A stretch of 64,000 bases of DNA from Ensifer adhaerens (GTDB taxonomy: Bacteria > Pseudomonadota > Alphaproteobacteria > Rhizobiales > Rhizobiaceae). The notes beneath the pieces were generated by a model, which worked only from the letters and a program-made list of their open reading frames with translations, did no database searches and had not been told where the DNA came from. Positions within the stretch are counted from its first letter, which is position 1; every line of letters begins with the position of its first letter. The position numbers and the translations under genes were made by a program. This document shows, piece after piece, positions 1 to 9,427 of this stretch. The stretch covers positions 496,001-560,000 of the forward strand of contig NZ_CP118612.1 in the NCBI RefSeq assembly GCF_028993555.1. Reading direction: 5' to 3'.

Positions 1-294
1 CGGAGTGAGCGTGTTGATTGTGTCCTTCTAATTGACTGCTGCTCGAACCTGCGGAACAACTCGCAGAAACGGCTATAGCCATCCAACCACAAAGGGTGCT
101 GAGCGGCCATAGGATCGAGACCCCGGAACATCCGCTTCTATTGAATTCTGCTCCGCCCCAACCAGGGGCCCCTCTCGTTTGACCTGGGTCAATTGCAACG
201 CGGCTCCGCTGGTTCAGTGTTGCTGGTGGGTGCCCGGTACCTAAGCCTTGCGCTTGCCTCCGCAAGACCACGATCCAACTCGGAGGAGGCCGAC
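1..294. other. left-edge region without a recognised gene
   Basis: No frame here resembles a known protein. The last 15 bases carry the GGAGGAGG ribosome-binding site of the next gene. Nothing else was recognised. Confidence 0.5.
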
Positions 295-1332
295 ATGAAA
301 TCAATTCGAATCGTTGCTCGTCGTTTTGGCGGGCCGGAGGTGTTGGAAACGGTTCAGGAAGAGGCGCCAGAGCCAGGCCAAGGCGAAGTGCGGGTGCGCG
401 TGTTCGTTGCTGGCGTCTCCTTCGCAGAAATGCTGATGCGGGAAGGCATTCATCCGGAAAAAACCACCCTGCCATTCACGCCGGGCTGGGACATTGTCGG
501 TGCCGTCGAAAAAGCCGGAGAAGGAGCCTCTAAGTTGACCGTCGGTCAAATCGTTGCGGCACTGCCAATACATGGCGGCTACGCTCAATACATTTGCCTG
601 CCAGAGAGTGAACTCGTTCCTGTTCCCGCTGGCCTCGATCCCGCCGAGGCCGTAAGCCTTGTGCTTAACTATGTAACGGCCCATCAGATGATCCATCGCC
701 TTGCACATGCAACAGCAGGACAACGGGCACTCGTTCATGGTGCCGCCGGAGGAGTTGGCACCGCCTTGCTGCAACTTGGTCGCCTGGCATGTCTGGATAT
801 GTATGGCACCGCATCTCTGGCGGATCATCAGATCGTATCGGATTTGGGCGCCACTCCGATCGACTATCAGAAGAGCGACTTTGTCGAAGAGATTCACCAG
901 CTAACTGGTGGAGGCGTCGATATCGTCTTCGACGGAGTTGGAGAAGCCAATGTCTGGCGCTCATTTCAGGCTCTGAAGCCGGGTGGCTGTGTTATTGCTT
1001 ATGGCTTCACCTCGTTCTTACAAAAAGGAAAGCTTTCAGGTGGTTTGCGCTACCGTCTTCGCGGCATACTGCGCCCCGCATGGTACGCGCTCCGCGCTTT
1101 CCTTTCGCCCGGCAGACGACGCATTCTCCCCTACAGCATACAGTATCTGAAACGGTGGAGACCCGCATGGTTTCGGGAAGATTTGAGCACGTTGCTTAAT
1201 CTCCTCCGGGACAAAAAGATCAAGCCAATGATCGCTGACCGGATTCCGCTCGGTGAGGCTCGCCGTGCACAAGAACTGATCGGCCGGGGATCAGTGAGGG
1301 GCAAGCTCGTGCTGGTTTGCAATGCCGGCTAA
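295..1332 (+). CDS. zinc-less MDR alcohol dehydrogenase / quinone oxidoreductase family protein
   Basis: A 345-residue medium-chain dehydrogenase/reductase. The N-terminal GroES-like half is followed by a Rossmann segment with the nucleotide-binding motif GAAGGVG near residues 149-155 and a GGVDIVFDGVG stretch, as in NADPH:quinone oxidoreductases (QOR/zeta-crystallin-like). The zinc-binding Cys/His set of classical alcohol dehydrogenases is not evident, so a quinone or enone reductase is more likely than an alcohol dehydrogenase. The frame is open further upstream, but ATG at 295 is chosen because GGAGGAGG lies about 6 nt before it and the family similarity begins there. It stands alone and converges with the methyltransferase gene. 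The substrate cannot be read from the sequence. Confidence 0.85.
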   Translation: MKSIRIVARRFGGPEVLETVQEEAPEPGQGEVRVRVFVAGVSFAEMLMREGIHPEKTTLPFTPGWDIVGAVEKAGEGASKLTVGQIVAALPIHGGYAQYICLPESELVPVPAGLDPAEAVSLVLNYVTAHQMIHRLAHATAGQRALVHGAAGGVGTALLQLGRLACLDMYGTASLADHQIVSDLGATPIDYQKSDFVEEIHQLTGGGVDIVFDGVGEANVWRSFQALKPGGCVIAYGFTSFLQKGKLSGGLRYRLRGILRPAWYALRAFLSPGRRRILPYSIQYLKRWRPAWFREDLSTLLNLLRDKKIKPMIADRIPLGEARRAQELIGRGSVRGKLVLVCNAG

Positions 1333-1350
1333 GGCGCGTCGCGTTCCGGC

Positions 1351-2364
1351 TCAGTCGGGCTTGAAGCCGATCACCATCGAGTCCGGCCCCAGCAACGGCT
1401 CAACGCGTGTGGACACGAAACCGGCGTCGCGCATCCAGGCCTGGCAGTCGGCGCCGGTGTAGTCGAACCCACCGCGGGTCTCGATCAGCATGTTTAGGCT
1501 CATCAGCAGGCCGAAGGCGTTGCTGCGGCGCTCGTCATCGATGACGGCGTCGTAGACGATCAGGGCCCCGCCGTTCGGCAGCGCGGCGAAGGCCTTTTCC
1601 AGCAGCATCCTCTTCTCGGCAAGATCCCAGTCGTGCAGGATATGCCCCATCACGATCACATCCGCATTCGGCATCGGGCCGTCAAAGAAGTTTCCGCTTT
1701 GGAAGCGGATGCGGTCAGCGAGGCCCTGCCGGGCGACGAACTCGTCGAATATCGGCTGCACGGCGGGCAGGTCGAAGCCGATGGCCTTAAGATGCGGATG
1801 GGCTCGCGCGATCGCCACCGGCACCATGCCCTGCGCAGCGCCCACATCGGCGAAGGTCGTGTATTTCGACCAGTCGAACCTGGCAGCGATCGCCTGCGCC
1901 GCATCGGCGCTGATCCCGCTCATCGCCTCGAGGAACCCGCGCAGCCGTGCCGGCTCCGCATAGATCGCGGCAAAGAAGTCCTCGCTGTGCTTGGCTTCGT
2001 TCTGCGGCTCTCCGGTGTGCAGGGCTTCGGTCAGCGAGCCCCAGAAACCGTAGAGCCGGGCATTGGCCATTTCGAGGATGCCGCCGATATAGGACGGCTT
2101 CGCCTTGTCGAGGAAGAGGTCCGTATCAGGGGCGTTGCGATAGCGGCCGTCCTCGCGTTCGAGCAGCTTCAGGGCCACCAGCGTGTCGAGGAAGTCGCGG
2201 GCCGAGCGGGGATGCAGTTTCAGCCTGGCCTGCAGGTCGGTGAGGTCGGCCGGGCCGGCTGCGAGCTCGGTAAAGACGCCGAGCTCGACCGCGCTGAGCA
2301 TGGCTTTGGAGGCCCAGAACCCCATGCCGAGCTGCATGATGTTGTCCGGCGTCGTTGCGCTCAT
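1351..2364 (-). CDS. SAM-dependent O-methyltransferase (acetylserotonin/hydroxyneurosporene type)
   Basis: A 337-residue class I methyltransferase of the COMT-like family. The N-terminal winged-helix dimerisation region ([18 protein letters not shown] onward) is followed by a Rossmann methyltransferase domain with the SAM loop FADVGAAQG and the family motif GHILHDWD. The His in HDWD matches the catalytic base of plant and bacterial O-methyltransferases, and the C-terminus has an [10 protein letters not shown] stretch usual in this family. Start at 2364 is supported by AAGGAGA about 9 nt upstream; the longer frame to 2481 is unlikely to be translated. The gene is isolated, so the acceptor (a phenolic or enol hydroxyl is usual) is unknown. 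Confidence 0.85.
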   Translation of the reverse strand: MSATTPDNIMQLGMGFWASKAMLSAVELGVFTELAAGPADLTDLQARLKLHPRSARDFLDTLVALKLLEREDGRYRNAPDTDLFLDKAKPSYIGGILEMANARLYGFWGSLTEALHTGEPQNEAKHSEDFFAAIYAEPARLRGFLEAMSGISADAAQAIAARFDWSKYTTFADVGAAQGMVPVAIARAHPHLKAIGFDLPAVQPIFDEFVARQGLADRIRFQSGNFFDGPMPNADVIVMGHILHDWDLAEKRMLLEKAFAALPNGGALIVYDAVIDDERRSNAFGLLMSLNMLIETRGGFDYTGADCQAWMRDAGFVSTRVEPLLGPDSMVIGFKPD

Positions 2365-2555
2365 CGCTCGTCTCCTTGTGGATCGTGTCGTCGAACGGCA
2401 TCTGGGATTGGTGCGGAAACCGAAGCGGTCCGGCGGCGCCGCGAAGCCGAGGACGTTCCGCCTCGTCGAGGCACCCTGCAAGGGAAAATAGAGCTTTTTA
2501 CGATGAGGTGCAATTGATCAGGAATCACTAATAAAAACCCAATGGCAGCCACAAA

Positions 2556-2780
2556 TCAGGCTGCAGCAATTATGATGTCGTCGCGGATCAGTCTTGCTAG
2601 TTCGACTTCGTCGGTTACGCCAAACTCATACCAGTTGATCAGCGATTTGGCGGTTCGCCCGCCTTCCTGGCTATCGGCGCGATATCCGCGCGCGTCACAC
2701 CAGTCTCGCAAGATCCGGCGAAGCACGACAATCGTTTCTGACTGTGACACTCCCGACGGAAGAGCGGCACGTTCGATCAC
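2556..2780 (-). CDS. small conserved-looking hypothetical protein
   Basis: A 74-residue frame beginning with GTG. Its composition is protein-like (amphipathic helices such as VLRRILRDWCD and VELARLIRDDI) and differs from the low-complexity Arg/Ser/Pro shadows in other frames here. No domain was recognised. There is no clear Shine-Dalgarno sequence, so the start and the gene itself are tentative. It lies between the methyltransferase and the cyclase gene. Confidence 0.4.
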   Translation of the reverse strand: MIERAALPSGVSQSETIVVLRRILRDWCDARGYRADSQEGGRTAKSLINWYEFGVTDEVELARLIRDDIIIAAA

Positions 2781-2970
2781 GAATAGGGCGTGTCGAAGGC
2801 CGGGTAATCAGAGGCTGCGAACGGCGATGAGCGAGCTCGCCTGGCTGCGGCTGCGCCATCGTGAGTGCTATGCGATGTAAGATCGCAATGGCTTCATCCG
2901 GAACTTGCGATGCCTGCGCGCCTTCAAAATGGTACGATAGAGTTGGCCATTGAAATCGTGGGCAGGGGAA

Positions 2971-5157
2971 ATGGACAGGCGGCTCACCGCAATACTTTCT
3001 GCTGATGTGGTTGGTTATAGCCGGCTCATGGGAGAGGACGAGGTTGGCACGCTGGAGCGCCTGAAGGCCTGCCGCCGGGAGTTGATTAATCCCGCAATAG
3101 CCGACTTTCATGGCCGCATCATCAAGCTCATGGGCGATGGTGCGCTCGTTGAGTTCGCGAGCGTTGTGGATGCAGTTCAATGCGCCGCCGTGATCCAGCG
3201 GAGAATGGACAACTTCAACCAACCTGCTTCTGCGGCGCAGCGAATTCGGTTCCGTATTGGCATCAATCTCGGGGACGTGATCGTCGAAGGCGATGACATC
3301 TACGGCGATGGCGTGAACATAGCCGCCCGGCTGCAAACCGTCGCTCAGCCTGGCGGTATCTGCGTATCCGGGACTGCGTTCGATCATGCCGTCCATAAGG
3401 CCGATGTCGGCTTCTCCGCTCTGGGTGAGCAGCGCCTGAAAAACATAGCCGACCCTGTCCGCGTCTATCGCGTTCTCCTTGATCCGTCCGAGGCGGGGAA
3501 GGTCGTAACGGCCGCTCGCAAACCCGGTCGCCAGGCTATTGTCGTTGTTGCAGGCCTCGCCGCGCTGCTGATCGGAATTTTTGTGATCGTCATGGGATGG
3601 CAATGGTCATTTACCCCGCAGCGTACATCGGTTGCGGTGCTGCCATTTGGCAACCTGAGCGGAAACCCAGCCGAAGATTATTTTACAGATGGCATTACCG
3701 ACGACCTGATCACCGACCTCGCCAGCCTGCCGGATCTGGCGGTCACCGCCCGGAATTCGGCTTTCGCGTACAAAGGCAAAGCCGACGCAGCGGCGGACAT
3801 AGGACGCGAACTCGGCGTCCGCTTTGTCGTCGAGGGCAGCGTTCGACGAGTAGGGGATCAAATCCGCATCAATGCACAACTGATCGATATCGCATCCGGC
3901 GACCATGTTTGGGCTAAGAGGTTCGACCGCGACGCGGCGGAGGTGTTCGTCTTGCAAGACGAGATGAGCAGGCAGATTGCCAAGGCGCTCGGGTTAGGGT
4001 TGACACGGTCCCAAACCGAACGGATTGCCCAGCCGCCCACCGCAAACCTTGAAGCCTATGACAATTATCTGCGGGCCGAGCAGGCGACAAGGACCGGACG
4101 CCCTTCAGAGCTGCTGGGGGCCTTGGCACTGTTTGATAAGGCGGAGGCGCTGGACCCCGGTTTTGCTGAAGCCTTCGCGGCCGACGCGCGCGCCACAGCT
4201 TACGTCTGGCGAAACGCCTTTGACGATGTTCTCCAGAGCGCGCTGGCGCGAAAACGGGCGTACGACAAAGCAAGCCGAGCCTTGGCGCTCGACCCCGGTC
4301 TCGCATCGCCATACGCAATCCTTGCCGTCATTCAGGTCGTGGAGCGACGCTATGATGAGGCCATCGCCTCAGCACGTCAGGCGGCAATGCTCGGGTCTGC
4401 CGATGCCGAGGCGCAGATGGCCATCGCATACGTCCAACTGTTCGCTGGAAATCTTGCCGAAGCCGCTGCGGCCGTCGAGACGGCGCTCAAGCACGATCCG
4501 AACCTATCGGCTGTGGACCGGTACACTGCCGGCTTAATCTTCTATCTGCAGCGCGACTACGTGAAGGCCATCGAAAGTTTTGCGAACGCGCGCGATAGTT
4601 CGCCCGGAAACGGGTACTTCATTACCCCTCTCGCTATGGCTTATGTCCGGGTTGGCCGGCTTGAGGATGCGCGTGCCGCTGTCGCGGAAGGAATCCAGCT
4701 GCTTGGCGGAAGTAAATCTGCAGAGTCCCTGGCGGGCTGGCGGATGAGTCATGCCCACTTTCGAAACGAGCAGGACTTGGCATTCATCCTTGATGCCCTG
4801 CGCGAGGCCGGGATGCCAGAGTGGCCATTCGGATTCCAGGGCGATCCGCACGACCAGTTGAAGAGCGAGGAAATAGCGAGCACCGTCCTGGGGAAGCTTC
4901 TACGGGGCAAGACGGGCCCCTCCGGAAGTCCAGCACTTCTGCAGATTGGCCGCGATGGTAAGGCGGCATTCCGCTCCGCAACGCAGATGATGACCGAAAC
5001 GGTTTTCATCAAGGGAGACTTGCTCTGTGAGCAGAGCGAAAACGCTTTTGGTCAAGCCGATTGCGGCCCGGTCTACAAACGTGCGAGTTCGACCGATGAA
5101 GTCAGCTATGCTTACGTCAATTCGAGCAAGGTCTTCTATTTTTCGCCGGTCAAATAG
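2971..5157 (+). CDS. class III adenylate/guanylate cyclase with TolB/FlgO-like and TPR regions
   Basis: A 728-residue membrane-anchored signalling protein. Residues ~1-165 form a class III cyclase catalytic domain, seen from LSADVVGYSRLMGEDE (first metal Asp), IKLMGDGALVEF (second metal Asp) and the RIGINLGDV and GDGVNIAARL segments. One transmembrane helix follows (~200-220, VVVAGLAALLIGIFVIV). Next is a SVAVLPFGNLSGN...FTDGITDDL region typical of TolB/FlgO-like adenylate cyclase accessory domains, then TPR-like repeats to the C-terminus. This architecture is common in Ensifer and Rhizobium, which carry many cyclases; the product would be cAMP or cGMP. ATG at 2971 with CAGGGGAA upstream is preferred to a TTG at 2950. 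Confidence 0.9.
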   Translation: MDRRLTAILSADVVGYSRLMGEDEVGTLERLKACRRELINPAIADFHGRIIKLMGDGALVEFASVVDAVQCAAVIQRRMDNFNQPASAAQRIRFRIGINLGDVIVEGDDIYGDGVNIAARLQTVAQPGGICVSGTAFDHAVHKADVGFSALGEQRLKNIADPVRVYRVLLDPSEAGKVVTAARKPGRQAIVVVAGLAALLIGIFVIVMGWQWSFTPQRTSVAVLPFGNLSGNPAEDYFTDGITDDLITDLASLPDLAVTARNSAFAYKGKADAAADIGRELGVRFVVEGSVRRVGDQIRINAQLIDIASGDHVWAKRFDRDAAEVFVLQDEMSRQIAKALGLGLTRSQTERIAQPPTANLEAYDNYLRAEQATRTGRPSELLGALALFDKAEALDPGFAEAFAADARATAYVWRNAFDDVLQSALARKRAYDKASRALALDPGLASPYAILAVIQVVERRYDEAIASARQAAMLGSADAEAQMAIAYVQLFAGNLAEAAAAVETALKHDPNLSAVDRYTAGLIFYLQRDYVKAIESFANARDSSPGNGYFITPLAMAYVRVGRLEDARAAVAEGIQLLGGSKSAESLAGWRMSHAHFRNEQDLAFILDALREAGMPEWPFGFQGDPHDQLKSEEIASTVLGKLLRGKTGPSGSPALLQIGRDGKAAFRSATQMMTETVFIKGDLLCEQSENAFGQADCGPVYKRASSTDEVSYAYVNSSKVFYFSPVK

Positions 5158-5177
5158 GCATTCTCGTCCGGGCCGGG

Positions 5178-5690
5178 TCAGTGATATTGATCCCGCTCGA
5201 GGTTAGCCGCGATCTTGGGCCAATTGTTATCGGCTTTGGATACTGCTTCTGCCGCGTGGGCTGCAAACCAGTTGGCACCGCCCTTATCGTAGGTCAAGTA
5301 AAGCTTGCCCTCGATAATCTTGAAAGCTTCTGGATCAATGTTGACGGTGACCGACCCGAATGCGACCTCGCCCGCGCAGTAGCCGCCATACTGCGGCGCA
5401 TACCTCATGGGCTCGCTTATAAACATTTCGCGGTGTTTGGCATTGGCGAAATGCCACGGCGTTCCCAGCCATTCGTAGGAGAATTTTTCGGAGCCTTTCA
5501 TCGCCTTGCCTTCGGTAAAGTAGGCGACCGGGTCATATCCCATAATTGCCACGCCACCGAAGTAGCCCGTGTTCACCGAGTCATCGGCAAAAGCCGATGG
5601 CCCACCGACATTCGCTGTGATCACAAGAACGAGTATCGCCCAGAAGCCGCGATGTCTCCGCGTCGAGATGCGTTCATTCGGGGTCTGCAT
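5178..5690 (-). CDS. exported YHS-domain protein
   Basis: A 170-residue protein with an N-terminal signal sequence (hydrophobic run FWAILVLVITANV ending near a PSAFA cleavage site) and a YHS-type domain (AIMGYDPVAYFTEGKAMKG, then WHFANAKHREMF and YAPQYGGYCAGEVAFG). YHS domains occur in metal-handling proteins and the short form is widespread in alphaproteobacteria; the exact role is not established. AGGAGG 8 nt before ATG 5690 fixes the start. It lies 13 bp downstream of the ankyrin gene on the same strand, so the two probably form an operon. Confidence 0.85.
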   Translation of the reverse strand: MQTPNERISTRRHRGFWAILVLVITANVGGPSAFADDSVNTGYFGGVAIMGYDPVAYFTEGKAMKGSEKFSYEWLGTPWHFANAKHREMFISEPMRYAPQYGGYCAGEVAFGSVTVNIDPEAFKIIEGKLYLTYDKGGANWFAAHAAEAVSKADNNWPKIAANLERDQYH

Positions 5691-5703
5691 CGTTCCCTCC
5701 TGC

Positions 5704-6297
5704 TCAATCGTGGATTCCCATACACTTCGTGTAATCCTCGTTGCCAAGTACACTGGCCGGAGGACAGGTCGCGCCATGTCGCTTGAACAGCCGGACGATG
5801 TCGATATTGCCTTTCCACAGGGCCCGTGTGATGGGCGCATAGCCGTGAACCTCGACGTGGCGGACATCGGCTCCCCGGGTGAGAAAAAATGTGGCGAGGG
5901 CGACATGGTTTTCTTCTGCGGCAACCAGCAGCGGCGTCACACCCGCCTTGTTGGCCGCGTCGTCAAGCGTCGCGCCGTGGTCGAGCAGTAGTTTGCTGAT
6001 CGGCAAGCTGCCAGAGAAGGCTGCGGCATGGAGTGGGGTAAAGCCGCCAGAGTTTCGCGCCATAACGTCGGCACCTTTACCGATCAGCAATTCTGCGATC
6101 GCGAATTGGTCGGTCAGGGCAGCGTTTATCAGAGGCGTTGCCTCATCGCGCGCCCGGCTGTCGACGTCGGCACCCGCGGCCAGAGCCTTCTCAACTGCAA
6201 CCAAATCGCGGGTCATTACGGCATCGAGCAAGGGACTCCCCGCGGCGGCGATTGTCGCCGTGAAGAGCAGCGCTACCAATGCCAATAACCCGCGCAT
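5704..6297 (-). CDS. periplasmic ankyrin-repeat protein
   Basis: A 197-residue protein with a signal peptide (MRGLLALVALLFTATIAAAG) followed by about five ankyrin repeats, visible as DEATPLINAALTDQFAIAELL, GFTPLHAAAFSGSLPISKLLL and GVTPLLVAAEENHVALATFF. It probably binds another protein in the periplasm. GGAAGG precedes ATG 6297. It is the first gene of a two-gene unit with the YHS protein. Confidence 0.85.
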   Translation of the reverse strand: MRGLLALVALLFTATIAAAGSPLLDAVMTRDLVAVEKALAAGADVDSRARDEATPLINAALTDQFAIAELLIGKGADVMARNSGGFTPLHAAAFSGSLPISKLLLDHGATLDDAANKAGVTPLLVAAEENHVALATFFLTRGADVRHVEVHGYAPITRALWKGNIDIVRLFKRHGATCPPASVLGNEDYTKCMGIHD

Positions 6298-6356
6298 GGC
6301 CGGCCTTCCAAGGTTTCTAAAAATAGCATGGACCCTATTTCTTGGGTAGGCGGCGA

Positions 6357-6446
6357 CTCCTTAGTCTCCACATAGCTATGAACATGACCGGTCAAAGTCA
6401 CGATCCCGTTTTCGACCGTCACGCCAATGTTCGCCGCGTCAATGAT
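6357..6446 (-). pseudogene. BON-domain fragment
   Basis: Within a longer minus-strand frame, about 30 residues (IDAANIGVTVENGIVTLTGH and the HSYVETKE after it) match the start of a BON lipid-binding domain as found in small rhizobial BON proteins. The residues before it are unrelated to the family, and the C-terminal part of the domain is missing. This looks like a remnant rather than a working gene. Confidence 0.5.
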
Positions 6447-6790
6447 GCCGAAAAACCCGGACAAGATTCCAGTGAGCGGCAGTTTTCCTTCCATAGTACC
6501 GGACGGCAAGAAAAACGGGTGGAGCCGGAGTATGAAGCGAACCGGAGTAGCCACTGCAAACCAGGCGGTCAGCTCTAACCTTCGTGCCATGTGAGCATCT
6601 TGATTCTGCATTCCAACAACATTTGCTGCCATGCAGGGAACTGGGCCGTGATCAGTTGATATGGCGCAAGGAACCGGCTCGGTCTTAGAGGTAGTCTGGT
6701 GCTTGTTTGGATATCGCACGCGCGCCAAAGCGAGGACGCAAATTTAGGGTCTTTGGCAGCAGATATCCTGTGATTGACAGGAGAACGCAG

Positions 6791-7150
6791 ATGACCACGA
6801 CGAGATCCGCATATGTGGCGATTATCGCCGCGTTCTTATCCGCCAGCCCCACATTGTCCTTCGGCCAAGATACCCCGGCGGAGAAACAAGCTGAGCAACC
6901 TGGATCCTCTGAGATGATGCCGGGAGCGATGATGGGAGGGCAACAATACGGCATGATGGGGCGGATGCGGCAAAGCATGATGCATGGCCACATGATGAAA
7001 ATCATGTTTGCCGTTGCCGACAGCGATGGTGACGGTGCGCTTTCGTTCGAAGAAGTCACCGCAATTCATAAGAGGATCTTCGACAAGGTCGATGCAAACA
7101 AGGACGGCAAGGTAACGCCCGAAGAATTGCAGGGCTTCATGCGCGATTAG
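6791..7150 (+). CDS. exported EF-hand protein with Met/His-rich linker
   Basis: A 119-residue protein with a signal peptide (AYVAIIAAFLSASPTLSFG) and a Met/Gly/His-rich stretch (EMMPGAMMGGQQYGMMGRMR, then MMHGHMMK). Two EF-hand calcium loops follow, DSDGDGALSFEE and DANKDGKVTPEE, both with the expected Asp/Glu ligands. The Met/His-rich linker could bind Cu(I) or another soft metal; that is inference. AGGAGA 6 nt before ATG 6791 supports the start. The next gene, a DUF4405 membrane protein, is 369 bp downstream. Confidence 0.85.
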   Translation: MTTTRSAYVAIIAAFLSASPTLSFGQDTPAEKQAEQPGSSEMMPGAMMGGQQYGMMGRMRQSMMHGHMMKIMFAVADSDGDGALSFEEVTAIHKRIFDKVDANKDGKVTPEELQGFMRD

Positions 7151-7519
7151 CGGCGGCGTCTGAGGTCGGATCAAGTAGAGGTGAATTTCACCTTGCGGCA
7201 TTGTGGGCTCAAGAGCGCATTTTCGACGTGCGGTCGCGCGGCGCCAGATCTGCTATTCGGCGACCCCTCGTGCCTGATGTGGGGTGCATCACTGCTTCGA
7301 GCGTGAGGAAGCGATACGCCGCGCTATTCATGTGTGACTTGGCTCGCCGAGGACGGCGTTGCCCCGAAATATGGTGCCGACAGAAGCCCCCCGCACCGGG
7401 TCGTCCCCTGGTCACGGGCTGTCATACCGTCCTTTGCCATACTTTATTACGGGAATTTAACTGGTATTTTCACGACGTGGGACGCACACCTTGAGCGTTG
7501 AACTTTCCCGAGGACAGTC
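7151..7519. other. intergenic region
   Basis: No convincing gene. One 97-codon plus-strand frame (7201-7494) has Arg/Cys-rich composition and no ribosome-binding site. The AT-richer stretch near 7440-7470 probably holds the promoter of the DUF4405 gene. Confidence 0.5.
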
Positions 7520-8014
7520 ATGAAGTCGCTCATTTTGAAGTACGCCACGCCTCTCACCGCAACATTCTTTCTCGTCTCTCTAATCAGTGGAGTTTCACTT
7601 TTCATTCATGCAGGCCCGGGCGCGATGCACGGCATTCATGAGTGGCTGAGCATGGTTCTTGTTGCGCCGATCATGTTTCATGTCTTACGCAACTGGCGTG
7701 CGTTCAGTTCCTATTTCAAGCACGTCCCGATGGTCGTCGCGTTTGGTATCGCTAGCGCCGCAACAGGATTGTTCTTCATTCCTGCGACCGTGCCGACAGG
7801 GAGCAAAGACGGGCCGCCGCAGTTCGCCCTTGCCAGCGTTGTGCTTGAAAACTCAGTGGCGAGCGTTGCCCCGATCCTTGGGAAAACACCCGATACCCTG
7901 GTCGCCGAACTCAATGCCGCCGGATTTCCAGCGACGCCTGAAGCAAGGCTCTCGGATCTGCCAGCGAAATCACAAAAGACGGATCGGGATTTGTTGCGTG
8001 CGCTCCTGCCATAG
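7520..8014 (+). CDS. DUF4405-type inner-membrane protein
   Basis: A 164-residue protein whose first half has three hydrophobic segments (PLTATFFLVSLISGVSLF, EWLSMVLVAPIMFHVL, MVVAFGIASAATGLFF). The His in MHGIHEW and the His in MFHVLRNW are spaced as in small DUF4405/cytochrome-b-like bundles, so haem binding is possible. The C-terminal half is soluble and ends with a FPATPEARLSDL region. AGGACAG precedes ATG 7520. The function is not known. Confidence 0.75.
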   Translation: MKSLILKYATPLTATFFLVSLISGVSLFIHAGPGAMHGIHEWLSMVLVAPIMFHVLRNWRAFSSYFKHVPMVVAFGIASAATGLFFIPATVPTGSKDGPPQFALASVVLENSVASVAPILGKTPDTLVAELNAAGFPATPEARLSDLPAKSQKTDRDLLRALLP

Positions 8015-8228
8015 CAGGGGACAAGTGTCCGGAGCACGGGAGTTTGGGACTGGCCCGAAAGCTCAAACCTTGCGCAGAGGACGGAGCTCAAGCTCGCGCC
8101 ATAGGTCAGATCCCGGAAGTCCCATATATAGATTCCGCCTCAAACTCCGCTCGACGAAGCGCCCGTTACAGAAGATCGCATACTGTATCGTCGGGAATGG
8201 CGTTGTGCGCGCTGGCGCGGATGGCCCT

Positions 8229-9263
8229 TCAGATGTTCGCAGCCGTGAAGATCTCGAAGGGCAGCGTGTGTTGCGAGACGGTTGGGCTGCGGTTTGTTTG
8301 TACCGCTTCGGCCATGGCGCGGACGAGGGTGTCGGCCAACATGCGAGCCGGGTGAGATAGCACGACCTTTATGACGCCCTCTGCCAATCCAGCACGAGTT
8401 TCGTTGGTGAGTTCGTGGCCGACCACAATCATTTGTTTGGCAACCGGGCTACCGTCTTCGCGTAACGCGCGCATCACGCCGGTAATGCCCCCGCCAGCGA
8501 CATAGAGGCCGACGAGATCCGGTTCCGTCTGCAGCAGCCGTCGGGTGATATCGTAGGCGATGTCGGGCTCCTCGAGGGTGACCATTGTTTCCATCATCTG
8601 AAACTCGGCGCCGCTCTCGCGGAAAAAAGAACGAAAGCCGGTTTCTCCGAGTTCCTGTGAAAGGTAGCGATGGCTGCCGACGAAAACGGCGACCTTTCCG
8701 GGGCGTCGGCTCATATTCGCGACGAACCAGGCCGCGGTCCGGCCCTTCTTGACGTTGTCGTTGCCGACATAGCCCGCCCGTCCGGGGGCGCTTAGGTCCG
8801 AGATCATGGTGAAAACAGGGATGCCCTCCGCCTCGAGCCCGTCGACTGCGTGGTTGATTTGCGGGTGATCGGAGGTGATGACGCCGATCGCGTCGACGTC
8901 ACGGCTGAGCGCCAGCATGGCATTGGCGGTGTTTTCCGGCGCGAGCTCGTCGACGAAGCGGACGATTGCCCGCCCATGGGCGTCCGGATAGGTTTCGGCC
9001 GCCTTCGTCAAAACCTCCGCCCACATCTGGTAGAGCTTTCGGTGCGATTGCTTCAAAAGGAAGCCGAACTTCATCACGGGCTTTTCGTTTTCTAGGCGGC
9101 GGCGAATGGCCGTCACGCCATGAAAGCCTATGCGTTCGGCCGCTTCCAGGACGCGTTCCGCCGTCTGAGGCCGAACCGGATCCCGCCCGTTCAGCACTCT
9201 GTCAACCGTTGAAATACCGACGTTTGCGGCCTCTGCGAGGTCTGCGATGGTGGGGCGGCGCAT
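8229..9263 (-). CDS. LacI-family transcriptional regulator of the adjacent sugar operon
   Basis: A 344-residue LacI/GalR repressor. The HTH is at the N-terminus (RRPTIADLAEAANVGISTVD, then RVLNGR as hinge-side signature), followed by a periplasmic-binding-protein-like ligand domain (PDLVGLYVAGGGITGVMRAL). ATG 9263 has GGGAGAA just upstream. It is divergent from the ABC importer operon starting at 9428, which it most likely controls. An inverted repeat TCTCCCAAA/TTTGGGAGA lies in the shared promoter region and overlaps its own ribosome-binding site, suggesting autoregulation. The inducer is presumably the imported sugar or polyol or a derivative. Confidence 0.9.
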   Translation of the reverse strand: MRRPTIADLAEAANVGISTVDRVLNGRDPVRPQTAERVLEAAERIGFHGVTAIRRRLENEKPVMKFGFLLKQSHRKLYQMWAEVLTKAAETYPDAHGRAIVRFVDELAPENTANAMLALSRDVDAIGVITSDHPQINHAVDGLEAEGIPVFTMISDLSAPGRAGYVGNDNVKKGRTAAWFVANMSRRPGKVAVFVGSHRYLSQELGETGFRSFFRESGAEFQMMETMVTLEEPDIAYDITRRLLQTEPDLVGLYVAGGGITGVMRALREDGSPVAKQMIVVGHELTNETRAGLAEGVIKVVLSHPARMLADTLVRAMAEAVQTNRSPTVSQHTLPFEIFTAANI

Positions 9264-9269
9264 CACGAT

Positions 9270-9310
9270 TCTCCCAAATAATGAAAGTAATTCTGGTATG
9301 TTTTGGGAGA
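9270..9310. promoter_or_regulatory. inverted-repeat operator between lacI-type gene and sugar operon
   Basis: TCTCCCAAA at 9270-9278 is perfectly complementary to TTTGGGAGA at 9302-9310, with a 23-bp AT-rich spacer. The left arm overlaps the GGGAGAA ribosome-binding site of the LacI-family gene. A TTGACA hexamer at about 9328 could be a -35 element for the importer operon. The arm spacing would suit a dimer bridging two half-sites or a tetramer binding two sites. The assignment as operator is inferred. Confidence 0.5.
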
Positions 9311-9427
9311 TAAATCCAGCGAATAATTGACAGAGTTGGCAAGAAGGACGATGAATTGTCTCCAACGAAAGGCCAGCTGGTGGGTTGGCCGGCGGCGCGA
9401 GGAGCGCCGCATTCGGGAGGAAATTCC

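Noticed and set aside
1633..2517. Long plus-strand frame opposite the O-methyltransferase gene
   Set aside because: It mirrors the methyltransferase codons, has Arg/Gly/Val-biased composition, and shows no family motifs or ribosome-binding site.
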